The notes beneath the pieces are model-generated. The model was not told where the DNA came from, ran no database searches, and was given only the letters and a program-made list of their open reading frames with translations. The position numbers were made by a program, and so were the translations under genes. A DNA stretch of 8,852 nucleotides. Source: JBGPLH01 sp041486365 [NCBI: Thermodesulfobacteriota bacterium] (lineage in GTDB: Bacteria; JAUYMQ01). The stretch covers positions 1 through 8,852 of the forward strand of contig JBGPLH010000119.1 of assembly GCA_041486365.1 (NCBI GenBank). Reading direction: 5' to 3'. This document shows, one piece after another, positions 1 to 6,209 of the stretch; within the stretch, counting starts at the first letter, position 1, and each line of letters starts with the position of its first letter.

Positions 1-2
1 AG

Positions 3-431
3 GAAGCCGGAATCTTGCTCGCCTACCAGGAGTGTGAAATCATCGACCCGGCCGGCCCCGGCGTGGTCGAGCGGTTTGCCGAGTGGCGTCGCCGCCTCCA
101 CGCCGGCGAAGCCGCGATCGGCCGGATGGCCGAAGCCGAAGGGATACGTCTCGCCACGGATCGCCTGCGATACGTCTCCCACTGGATCACGCCGGAGGGC
201 CCCCCACGGCGTTTCAGCACCCGCTTCTTCCTCGCGCTGTGCCCTCACGGACAGCAGGCAGAGCACCATGACCAGGAGGTCGACGAGAGCCTCTGGATCC
301 CACCGCGCCGCGCGCTCGAGGGGTGGGCGGAGGGCCGCTTCATGATGATCCCTCCCACCGTGATGAGCCTGCAACGCCTCGCCGGCTTCGAGCGCATCGA
401 GGAACTCCTGGCCGCGTTTCCGGGCCCCTGA
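3..431 (+). CDS. Nudix hydrolase, NUDT19-like (C-terminal part, 5' end outside window)
   Basis: This is the 3' part of a gene that enters from the left edge; the frame is open from base 3 and gives 142 residues before TGA. The first residues, EAGILLAY, are the end of a Nudix box (the E-x-G-U part of REUxEExGU), so the catalytic helix is only partly visible. Downstream are features typical of the NUDT19/RP2-like branch: a WITPEGPPRRFSTRFFL segment at about residues 57-71, an acidic DQEVDESLWIPP segment, and a late PPT motif. Proteins of this branch hydrolyse the diphosphate of CoA or acyl-CoA species in the cytosol; the exact substrate here is inferred. The gene ends 13 bp before the stop of the convergent YdbL-like gene. 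Family assignment is confident, substrate is not. Confidence 0.85.
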   Translation, partial: EAGILLAYQECEIIDPAGPGVVERFAEWRRRLHAGEAAIGRMAEAEGIRLATDRLRYVSHWITPEGPPRRFSTRFFLALCPHGQQAEHHDQEVDESLWIPPRRALEGWAEGRFMMIPPTVMSLQRLAGFERIEELLAAFPGP

Positions 432-444
432 GGTCCGCCGCTCG

Positions 445-1044
445 TCACTTCCTCGCCCAGGCCCCCCTGTCGTCCTGCACCCAGCTCCCCGCCTGCGCCT
501 GCGAGCGCCAGCTGTTGGCGAAGAGCTTCTGGATCGTCTCGACCTGCTCCGCCGGGAAGTTGTTGGCGCGGGCTATCTCCCTGTAGAGCTCCATCCGGTC
601 GGCGTTCTCCGCTTCGACGAGCCGCTTCAGGCTCGCCCGATCCCCGAGCGACAGCGACTGCGTGTCACGCGCTTCCAGGGTGCCCATGTTCGTCTCGCCG
701 AGGGCGCCCGCGCGGAACAGGGGCAGGAGCTGCGGGTACCGGTCCTTCATCTGCTGCTTGAGGGCGCGAATGGCGGGCGTCGACACCTCGAGATCGGCCC
801 TGCGATCCTGGGCCCGGGCGTCCGAGGGCCCGATCCATGCGAGCGCCGAGCCGAGGCTCCTGATGAGTGACGAGCCTCCGGAGGGTGGCGGCTGCTGCTG
901 CTTGCCCTGGTGCACCTCCTCGACGATCTGGTCGGCGGCCTTCTGGACTTCCGCGGTCGGGAAGTAAAGGTTCACCGTGACGCAGGCTCCCGCCGTGAGA
1001 GCTACGAGTAGTGGAAACAAGCGAGGGCGCTTCCGGAATGCCAT
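445..1044 (-). CDS. YdbL-family (DUF1318) lipoprotein
   Basis: A 199-residue predicted lipoprotein. The start is ATG with a strong AGGAGG ribosome site 5 nt upstream. Residues 1-20 form a basic then hydrophobic signal ending LTAGA-C, with Cys21 as the likely lipidated residue, so it should be membrane-anchored and face the periplasm. Residues 22-45 (start VTVNLYFP) are followed by a Gln/Pro/Ser-rich linker. The last ~55 residues resemble E. coli YdbL: a helix with RMELYREIARANNFPAEQV, then a closing G-x-W/Y-V plus GAWARK tail like the GQWLRK end of YdbL. YdbL is a small periplasmic protein that assists the YdbH-YnbE lipid-transfer complex; the same role is inferred here. It follows the YdbH-like gene by 108 bp on the same strand. 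E. coli YdbL is about half this length and has no lipobox, so this version is extended at the N-terminus. Confidence 0.85.
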   Translation of the reverse strand: MAFRKRPRLFPLLVALTAGACVTVNLYFPTAEVQKAADQIVEEVHQGKQQQPPPSGGSSLIRSLGSALAWIGPSDARAQDRRADLEVSTPAIRALKQQMKDRYPQLLPLFRAGALGETNMGTLEARDTQSLSLGDRASLKRLVEAENADRMELYREIARANNFPAEQVETIQKLFANSWRSQAQAGSWVQDDRGAWARK

Positions 1045-1060
1045 GCGTTCCTCCTGTGGA

Positions 1061-1081
1061 TGGGACCCCGCGTCGGTCCCA
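1061..1081 (-). promoter_or_regulatory. Intercistronic hairpin just upstream of the YdbL-like ribosome site
   Basis: A perfect 7-bp inverted repeat, TGGGACC / GGTCCCA, with a 7-nt loop. On the leftward transcript it ends a few bases before the AGGAGG site of the YdbL-like gene. It could set relative expression or stability of the two cistrons, or act as a weak terminator; there is no U-run. The structure is seen in the sequence, the role is inferred. Confidence 0.4.
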
Positions 1082-1091
1082 GGAAAGTGAC

Positions 1092-1105
1092 CCCCGCGCG
1101 CGGGG
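1092..1105. repeat. 14-bp GC palindrome between the YdbH-like and YdbL-like genes
   Basis: CCCCGCGCGCGGGG is a perfect palindrome lying 10 bp beyond the neighbouring hairpin, in the 108-bp gap between the two genes. As RNA it would form a short, very GC-rich stem. In such G+C-rich DNA it may be fortuitous, and no U-tract follows on either strand. Confidence 0.3.
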
Positions 1106-1152
1106 CGCCTGACGACGCCCGGAGCGGAGGAAAATTCTCGCTTCCAGTCATC

Positions 1153-3381
1153 TCATGGCGCCGCTCGGCGCCCGCTCGGCGAGCCCCAGGAGGGCGGCCA
1201 GAGCCAGTTCAGCGGGGTGCGGCTGTGCTGCTCGACCTTGCCGGATGACGCGCCGAGCGTGCGCATCTGCCGCACCAGGAACGAGAAGGGGATACCGCGC
1301 CCCGGATTGCGGATAGCGATGCGCACGTAGTTCCATCGCCCCCACATCAGGTACTCCGCGCCGCCCTGCCGGATCTTCCCCCGCGGATAGAAGACGTCGT
1401 TCTTCAGGCTGCACGTGAACCCGAAGGCGTCGTAGCGATAGCGCCGGATGAAACGGTTCACGCCGCGGTTGAGCGTTTCGGACACCGCGTTCCCGCTGCC
1501 GAAGAGGGTCGCGATGTCCTCCACGAAATCGGCGCTCACCCACCTGGTGACGCCCCTGCGATCCACGACGGAGAAGTCGGCAAAGAAGGTTTCCGGCTGC
1601 CCGCGCTCGATCACGAGCCCCCGGATCGATCCCTCAAGGATGCCCGACATCCTTCCAATGTCGAGCGTCTCCGTCGCGTGCGCAAGACTCAGCTCCCGTG
1701 CGCTCACATCCATGCCGATTCGTGGAGGCCCCGAGAAGAGTCGCTCGACCTCGATCCCGCTCACCGCGATGCGGCCGTCGAAGACCGCCGTCTCGAAGCG
1801 GCCCGGAGCGTGCAGGTGGTCTCCCTCGATCCGCACTTCCGGGATCTCGCCGTCCAGCCGGCCGTGGAACTCGGGAAGCCCGAGCCCCCGCGAGAACGCG
1901 CCGAGGTCCACTCCCGCAAGGTGCCCGTGGAACCGTATGCGCCTTCCGGGATCGAGCAGATCACTCCCTTCAAGATCCTCGACGCGGATCGCGCCGCCGT
2001 AGAAGGGAATGACGACGGGCCCGCGGAGCCTCAGGCCGCCCTCGTGGATGAGCGGTTCCACGACGACCTCACCGCCGTTCCAACTCCCCGCCTGGAATCG
2101 GGAGATGCGAATCCTACCATAGCGGGAAGGATCCACTTGCCGGGGATCGGGCACGATGCCTCGCGAGGGGGATCGCACATGAAAGGGGAGCCGCACCTCC
2201 GGGACCTCCAGAAGGGCGCCCGCGGCGGGACGCTCCCAGCGCAACCCGCTCGCCTCGGCTTTGCCTTCGAGTGTCCAGCCCGGCGCGGACCGTCTCCAGC
2301 GCGCGTCGAGCCGCGCGGTGCCGCGCATCGCACTGCCCTTGATCCACCGATGCGCGTCGCCCAGTGGCTCGCTCACGGCGATGGGCCACAGGCGCCCGAG
2401 ATCCATGCGCTCCGCCTCCATGTGGATCTCGTCTCCCGGCCGCATGCCCGCGGTCCCCATCGCGCCGCCGATCCGGATCGTCCCGAGGCCGGGCGCCCCG
2501 AGAAGCGCCTCGAGCCCCTCCAGGCGCGTCCCGCGCAGCCATCCCGAGGCCCGCAGGTTGACGGTCTGTCCCGCGAAATTCGCGTAGTACACGCCCGAGA
2601 GGAACTCGAAATCCGACGCGCCGGCATCGACGTTGAACCGTAGCCGGCGCGGCGAGAGTGTGCCCTTGGCCTTGATCGAGACATGGCCGCCCAGTTTGTC
2701 GGCCGCCAGCTCCGGCGTATCGCCCGCAGAGGAGAAGCCAAAATCGCGGAGCCTCAGGTCCGCGCGCACATCGAGAGGTCCCCGACCCGAAGCGGAAACA
2801 CGCGCGGACACGGTGATCGCCACGGTCCCGGACAGGCGCCAGCCCTCCGCGCCGGTCCAGGCGAGCGCGGGCGCGAGCGTTGCGAGGTCGAGCGGGGCGC
2901 GCGAGGCAAGATCGACGCCCAGCGTTTCCCCCTGCTCTTGCTTCGCCGTTAAAACGGGAGGCGCCGGGCCGGTGATGGCCCCCGCGAGCGCGTCGCGCCC
3001 GGCGATCCGCAGGAGAACGTCGGGCACGGTCCAGGACTTCCCGGCGGCGGCGTGGACGAAGGTGCCGCTGAGGGCTACGTCGCGCAGCGGCGCAGACCCC
3101 TCGGCCAGCACCACGGTGCGCGCACGCACCGACAAAGCGCTCCTTCCCGGTGCCTTCGCGGGCCGCAGACTCGCCTCGAAACCACGCAGCGAGATCGCGC
3201 GCGACGGATCACGCCATGCGATCCGCTCCGCGCGCATGGCCGGACCTTGCCGGACCGGCGCGAAACGCACGACGAGCGCGTCGGCCTCGAGGAGGGGAGG
3301 GGCCGTCACGGACGCCCGGACCGGTAGAACGGCGAGAAGGACGAGCGCGCCCTGCGCGACAAGGTGCCCCCGGAGCCGCAA
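1153..3381 (-). CDS. YdbH/AsmA-like intermembrane lipid-transfer protein
   Basis: A 742-residue secreted or membrane-anchored protein (E. coli YdbH is about 880). Residues 1-24 look like a signal peptide or anchor: Arg/His-containing start, hydrophobic GALVLLAVLPV, then VRAS. The rest is predominantly short beta-strand and turn sequence with repeated Gly/Asp patterns. The stretch FYGGAIRVEDL followed by a G-x-L-x-G-x-IPxVxI pattern (EFHGRLDGEIPEVRIEG) and then FDGRIAV is typical of AsmA-like/YdbH proteins. The last ~165 residues (from GRMSGILEGS) carry the conserved terminal region with an amphipathic VNRFIRRYRYDAFGF segment. AsmA-like proteins form a hydrophobic groove bridging the periplasm and are thought to carry phospholipid to the outer membrane. 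The following YdbL-like gene supports this identity. The start is the first canonical codon (TTG) after the previous stop and lacks a clear ribosome site, so the N-terminus is tentative. Family membership rests on pattern and context, not alignment. Confidence 0.75.
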   Translation of the reverse strand: MRLRGHLVAQGALVLLAVLPVRASVTAPPLLEADALVVRFAPVRQGPAMRAERIAWRDPSRAISLRGFEASLRPAKAPGRSALSVRARTVVLAEGSAPLRDVALSGTFVHAAAGKSWTVPDVLLRIAGRDALAGAITGPAPPVLTAKQEQGETLGVDLASRAPLDLATLAPALAWTGAEGWRLSGTVAITVSARVSASGRGPLDVRADLRLRDFGFSSAGDTPELAADKLGGHVSIKAKGTLSPRRLRFNVDAGASDFEFLSGVYYANFAGQTVNLRASGWLRGTRLEGLEALLGAPGLGTIRIGGAMGTAGMRPGDEIHMEAERMDLGRLWPIAVSEPLGDAHRWIKGSAMRGTARLDARWRRSAPGWTLEGKAEASGLRWERPAAGALLEVPEVRLPFHVRSPSRGIVPDPRQVDPSRYGRIRISRFQAGSWNGGEVVVEPLIHEGGLRLRGPVVIPFYGGAIRVEDLEGSDLLDPGRRIRFHGHLAGVDLGAFSRGLGLPEFHGRLDGEIPEVRIEGDHLHAPGRFETAVFDGRIAVSGIEVERLFSGPPRIGMDVSARELSLAHATETLDIGRMSGILEGSIRGLVIERGQPETFFADFSVVDRRGVTRWVSADFVEDIATLFGSGNAVSETLNRGVNRFIRRYRYDAFGFTCSLKNDVFYPRGKIRQGGAEYLMWGRWNYVRIAIRNPGRGIPFSFLVRQMRTLGASSGKVEQHSRTPLNWLWPPSWGSPSGRRAAP

Positions 3382-3533
3382 GCCGGCGCGGGGATATTGG
3401 TTCCCGGAACGAATGGAGGTCCTCCCCTCGGACGGGACCGCCGGCGAAGAGATCCCCGGGGCGGTTACACCGGAGGGCCGGGCGTCGTGAGGATTTGGGG
3501 GCAGGATACCGGGAAGAGGAATGGTTCGACAGG

Positions 3534-3553
3534 CCGCCGACGGGAGACGGCGG
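3534..3553 (-). terminator. Candidate hairpin after the small helical-protein gene
   Basis: CCGCCG and CGGCGG pair across an 8-nt loop, 12 bp past the stop of the gene ending at 3565 on the leftward transcript. No U-tract follows, so it is at best a factor-dependent or attenuating structure. If weak, the 183-bp gap to the YdbH-like gene would be transcribed through. The rest of that gap holds no recognisable gene or clear promoter. Confidence 0.25.
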
Positions 3554-3564
3554 GAGGGGAGGGC

Positions 3565-3963
3565 TCAGTCGCGCTCGGGGCGGATCCGGATCTTGAGCCG
3601 ACGCTTCCCCCGGGGGGAGCGTCCGCCGGCGTGCTTGGCGCGCCGGGGGGACAGGGTCAGACGGGCGTCGATCTCGATCTCGAACTCGTGCCCGAGGCGC
3701 CCGAGCAGCTTCTCGAGCTCCATGGCGCGCAGGGCGCGTCCGACCTCCCGGGCAACCGCCTCGATCAGCTCCTTCCGGCTGCGCTCCGCCTGATTGATCA
3801 CCAGGTGCATCGTGTCGCGGGGGAGCTTGAGCTCCCCGGCCACCTTCCGGATCGTCTCCTCGGCCATGAAGACCCCGCCGAGGGACAGCACGATCATCGA
3901 TTTCACCATGTCGGGCAGCCGCCCGATGATCGATTTGTGCTCGTCGTGTTCGCGCTCCGACAT
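3565..3963 (-). CDS. Small helical protein with basic C-terminal tail, function unknown (phasin-like architecture)
   Basis: A 132-residue protein that I cannot assign to a named family. The ATG start is backed by a GGGGAGAGG ribosome site a few bases upstream. Residues 1-20 are polar. Residues 20-35 are moderately hydrophobic (MVKSMIVLSLGGVFMAEE). Residues 36-90 are predicted amphipathic helix rich in Glu, Arg, Lys and Leu (AEETIRKVAGELKLPRD, then RKELIEAVAREVGRALRAM). A short beta-like segment (HEFEIEIDARLTLSP, residues 92-106) follows, and then a strongly basic tail (RRAKHAGGRSPRGKRRLKIR). Long amphipathic helix plus basic tail recalls granule-associated phasin-like proteins, but this is only a resemblance. 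It precedes the YdbH-like gene by 183 bp on the same strand and is divergent from queE. Confidence 0.65.
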   Translation of the reverse strand: MSEREHDEHKSIIGRLPDMVKSMIVLSLGGVFMAEETIRKVAGELKLPRDTMHLVINQAERSRKELIEAVAREVGRALRAMELEKLLGRLGHEFEIEIDARLTLSPRRAKHAGGRSPRGKRRLKIRIRPERD

Positions 3964-4104
3964 GAAACCTCTCCCCTACGGGGAAGCCGCGTGCGGCCCC
4001 GAGAGAGGGATCCGCGAGGCGCCTTTCTCCCTTCTACCCGAATGGGGGCGATCCGGCAAACCGGCCCCGCGGGGCGTTGCGGCCGCCTCGAACAGGGGGC
4101 TAGA

Positions 4105-4734
4105 ATGGCCGCCGTGCGAATCACCGAAATCTTCCACAGCCTCCAGGGCGAGAGCACTCTTGCGGGCCTGCCCTGTGTCTTCGTGCGCCTCACCGGGTGC
4201 AACCTCCGGTGCACCTGGTGCGACACGCCCTACGCCTTCCACGGCGGGACGGAGATGAGCCTCGAGACAATCGTCTCCGAGGTTTTCCGCCACCCCTGCC
4301 GCCGGGTCGAGATCACCGGCGGCGAGCCGCTCCTGCAGAAGGACGTTCTGCCGCTCATGCGGCGCCTGTGCGATCTCGGCTACGAGGTGCTCCTCGAGAC
4401 CGGCGGGTCCATCGACGTCTCCGGCGTGGACCCCCGCGTGATCAGGATCGTCGACGTGAAGTGCCCCGGGAGCGGCGAGTGGGCAAAGAACCGCTGGGAG
4501 AACCTCGCGTGCCTTTCACCTCGGGACCAGGTGAAATTCGTGATCCGGGATCGGCCCGACTTCGACTGGGCCTGCGCCGTCCTCCGCGAGCGTGACCTCG
4601 CGGCGAAGCATGCGGTTCTGTTCAGCCCCGTGCACGGCGAGCTCGATCCCCATCTCCTCGCGTGCTGGATCCTCGAGAGCGGCCTCGACGCGCGACTCCA
4701 GATTCAGCTTCACAAGGTCCTGCAGCTTCCCTGA
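4105..4734 (+). CDS. queE: 7-carboxy-7-deazaguanine synthase QueE
   Basis: A 209-residue radical SAM enzyme of full family length. It rearranges 6-carboxy-5,6,7,8-tetrahydropterin to 7-carboxy-7-deazaguanine in the preQ0/queuosine route in the cytosol. The N-terminal EIFHSLQGEST motif (residues 8-18) is a QueE hallmark. The iron-sulfur cluster motif is CNLRCTWCD with Cys32, Cys36 and Cys39 in CxxxCxxC spacing, and the SAM-binding ITGGEPLLQ lies at 70-78. ETGGSIDV (98-105) and DVKCPGSGE (117-125) are also characteristic. The ATG at 4105 has a GGGGG run 5 nt upstream; the frame is open far upstream, but family length and the ribosome site fix this start. It is divergent from the small helical-protein gene (141 bp between starts), and the tandem repeat array begins 56 bp after its stop. 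QueC acts in the next step and lies about 3 kb downstream on the same strand. Confidence 0.97.
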   Translation: MAAVRITEIFHSLQGESTLAGLPCVFVRLTGCNLRCTWCDTPYAFHGGTEMSLETIVSEVFRHPCRRVEITGGEPLLQKDVLPLMRRLCDLGYEVLLETGGSIDVSGVDPRVIRIVDVKCPGSGEWAKNRWENLACLSPRDQVKFVIRDRPDFDWACAVLRERDLAAKHAVLFSPVHGELDPHLLACWILESGLDARLQIQLHKVLQLP

Positions 4735-4739
4735 AGCGC

Positions 4740-4751
4740 GGCGGGCCCGCC
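4740..4751. repeat. 12-bp GC palindrome after queE
   Basis: GGCGGGCCCGCC is a perfect palindrome starting 5 bp after the queE stop. It has no loop to spare and no following T-run. It may contribute to 3'-end formation of the queE transcript together with the adjacent repeat array, but chance is likely at this base composition. Confidence 0.25.
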
Positions 4752-4790
4752 TGGAGCGAGCCCGAACGTCACCAAGAGAGGCTTGCCTTT

Positions 4791-5000
4791 CAGAGTCGGC
4801 CCGCGCTTCTCGCGGGACCTCCGGTCAGAGTCGGCCCCCGCTTCTCGCGGGACCTCCGGTCAGAGTCGGCCCGCGCTTCTCGCGGGACCTCCGGTCAGAG
4901 TCGGCCCGCGCTTCTCGCGGGACCTCCGGTCAGGGTCGGCCCGCGCTTCTCGCGGGACCTCCGGTCAGAGTCGGCCCCCGCTTCTCGCGGGACCTCCGGC
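4791..5000. repeat. Tandem array: six copies of a 35-bp hairpin-forming unit
   Basis: Six directly adjacent units of exactly 35 bp (starts 4791, 4826, 4861, 4896, 4931, 4966) with no spacers or length variation. Each begins CAGAGTCGGC and ends GGGACCTCCGGT. Units 1, 3 and 4 are identical. Unit 2 has G13 to C, unit 5 has A4 to G, and unit 6 has G13 to C and a final T to C. Inside each is CCCGCG-CTTCT-CGCGGG, a 6-bp stem with a 5-nt loop; a second short inverted repeat, GACC-TCC-GGTC, crosses each unit junction. The array lies where queE and the leftward four-gene cluster converge, so transcripts from both sides would run into it. The plus strand has no stop codon in any frame across it. It is a minisatellite in form; its function is not known to me. 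Confidence 0.95.
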
Positions 5001-5444
5001 CTTCAGGCGGATCGCGAGCCGGCACCGGTGCACTCCGGGAGTCGCCTGGCTCTCGATCACGCGAAACTCGCCTCCCAATCGCCGCACCATCTCCCGGTCG
5101 TACTCCATCGCCCGATCGCAGGCGCGCAGCTCACCGCTGCCGGCGAAGCCGAGCGGGCAGGGGGCCGTGATCTCGCCCTCCGCCTCGGTTTCACCGATCG
5201 CCGTGAGGTGGGACGCCGGGAAGCTCTCGCGGAACATGCGGTCCCACTCGGTTGCCACCTCGGGGAGCGCGCCGGAAGGACGGGCCCGGTTCGCCCAGAG
5301 CGTGAGTCGCGCCATGCTCCGCGCGACGGCCCTTGCGAGCGCGTCCAGGCGCTCGACCCGGGCCATCGGCCCGAGGAGGCGGGTTCCCATCCGGAAGAGT
5401 GCCGCCTGGATCGGCCCGGGAACGCGGGGACGGGGCTTGTCCAT
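4965..5444 (-). CDS. Small three-cysteine protein, unknown function (ATC-hydrolase-like pattern)
   Basis: A 159-residue cytosolic-looking protein with no clear signal peptide. The ATG start has a GGAGG ribosome site 5 nt upstream. The N-terminal half is helical and Arg/Ala-rich. The C-terminal half has a pattern of three cysteines: APCPLGF (Cys96), LRACDRAMEYD (Cys109) and HRCRLAIRL (Cys141), with LGGEFRVIES between the last two. This CP...C...G..C spacing recalls the L-2-amino-thiazoline-4-carboxylate-hydrolase-like and related small-ligand domains, but I cannot confirm it. Residues 149-159 (AGGPARSGGRL) are encoded entirely by the sixth 35-bp repeat unit, and the TGA stop straddles the unit 5/6 junction. 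The native tail was therefore probably altered by the array. It is the last gene of the leftward cluster, 61 bp after the dienelactone hydrolase gene. Confidence 0.7.
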   Translation of the reverse strand: MDKPRPRVPGPIQAALFRMGTRLLGPMARVERLDALARAVARSMARLTLWANRARPSGALPEVATEWDRMFRESFPASHLTAIGETEAEGEITAPCPLGFAGSGELRACDRAMEYDREMVRRLGGEFRVIESQATPGVHRCRLAIRLKAGGPARSGGRL

Positions 5445-5505
5445 CGACGCCTCCTTCTTCCCGCCGGTACCCAGAAACGGGCCTCAGGGCGGGACGTTCG
5501 CCGAA

Positions 5506-6183
5506 TCAGCGCAGGTGCTCCCTGAAGAAGGCGATCGTGATGTCCCAGGCCTCCCGCGCGCTGCCTTCGTCGTACACCTCGGAGCGTGTGTCATTGAAGA
5601 AGGCGTGGTCGACGCCCTTGAAGGTCCGGAGGGTGATCCGCTTGCCCACGGCCTTCAGATCCTCCTCGAGCCTCCGTACCGCGTCGGCGTTCACGAAGGT
5701 GTCCTTCTCGGCGAAGATTCCGAGCACCGGCGCCTGGAGCTTTGCGTAATCCGGGGTGACCTTGGGGTGGATGCCGTAGAAGTCGACGACGGCGCCCACC
5801 TTCGGGTTCAGGGTGCCGGCGAGCAGCGCGAGCTGCCCGCCCATGCAGAAGCCCACGACACCGACCTTCGACGAGCCGCAGGCGGGCTGCGCGAGCAGGG
5901 CCTGGACCGCGCCGCGAAGGACCTTCTCGGTCTCGCCGATCTCGAGGGCCATCATGAGACGCCCCGCATCATCCGGACCACCGGCCGTCTGACCCCCGTA
6001 GAGATCCGGCGCGAGCGCCGTGAACCCCGCCGCCGAGAACCTGTCTGCCACGGCCTTGATGTGCGGCACGAGGCCCCACCACTCCTGGAGCACGATCACC
6101 CCCGGCCCCTTGCCCGAAGCGGCCGGGACGAGATAGCCGTCGTGGGTGCCGCCACTACCTTGAAACGTTACCATCGAACCCAT
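5506..6183 (-). CDS. Dienelactone hydrolase family protein
   Basis: A 225-residue alpha/beta hydrolase of normal length for the family. The catalytic triad is visible: nucleophile Cys113 in GFCMGG, Asp161 in AEKDTFV, and His193 in VDHAFF; Glu34 in the QEWWG motif matches the residue that controls the cysteine in ClcD. The enzyme would hydrolyse dienelactone or a similar ester/lactone in the cytosol; the real substrate is unknown, and many family members are not in chloroaromatic pathways. The ATG at 6183 is preferred over an in-frame ATG three codons later because GGGAGGT lies 8 nt upstream. It starts 26 bp after the stop of the phosphotransferase gene, so co-transcription is likely. Confidence 0.93.
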   Translation of the reverse strand: MGSMVTFQGSGGTHDGYLVPAASGKGPGVIVLQEWWGLVPHIKAVADRFSAAGFTALAPDLYGGQTAGGPDDAGRLMMALEIGETEKVLRGAVQALLAQPACGSSKVGVVGFCMGGQLALLAGTLNPKVGAVVDFYGIHPKVTPDYAKLQAPVLGIFAEKDTFVNADAVRRLEEDLKAVGKRITLRTFKGVDHAFFNDTRSEVYDEGSAREAWDITIAFFREHLR

Positions 6184-6209
6184 CTCGTCCGACCTCCCGT
6201 CATCGTGTC

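Noticed and set aside
1678-2643. 321-codon plus-strand frame
   Set aside because: Antisense shadow of the YdbH-like gene, with no recognisable domain or ribosome site.
4064-4075. GCCCCGCGGGGC palindrome in the queE upstream region
   Set aside because: A perfect 12-bp palindrome, but common by chance at this base composition and with no conserved context.
3364-4104. N-terminal extension of queE
   Set aside because: The open frame continues upstream, but it overlaps the opposite-strand genes, has no domain, and the ATG at 4105 gives the normal QueE length and motif position.
3964-4104. preQ1 riboswitch in the queE leader
   Set aside because: No A-rich tail or characteristic stem-loop pattern was found; the region is GC-rich and shows no preQ1-type consensus. 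The queC leader was checked with the same result.
4077-4106. Promoter TTGCGG - 18 nt - TAGAAT before queE
   Set aside because: The -10-like hexamer overlaps the ATG, so transcription would start inside the gene; the -35 match is poor.
4791-5000. CRISPR array
   Set aside because: The 35-bp units abut directly with no unique spacers, and no cas gene is nearby.
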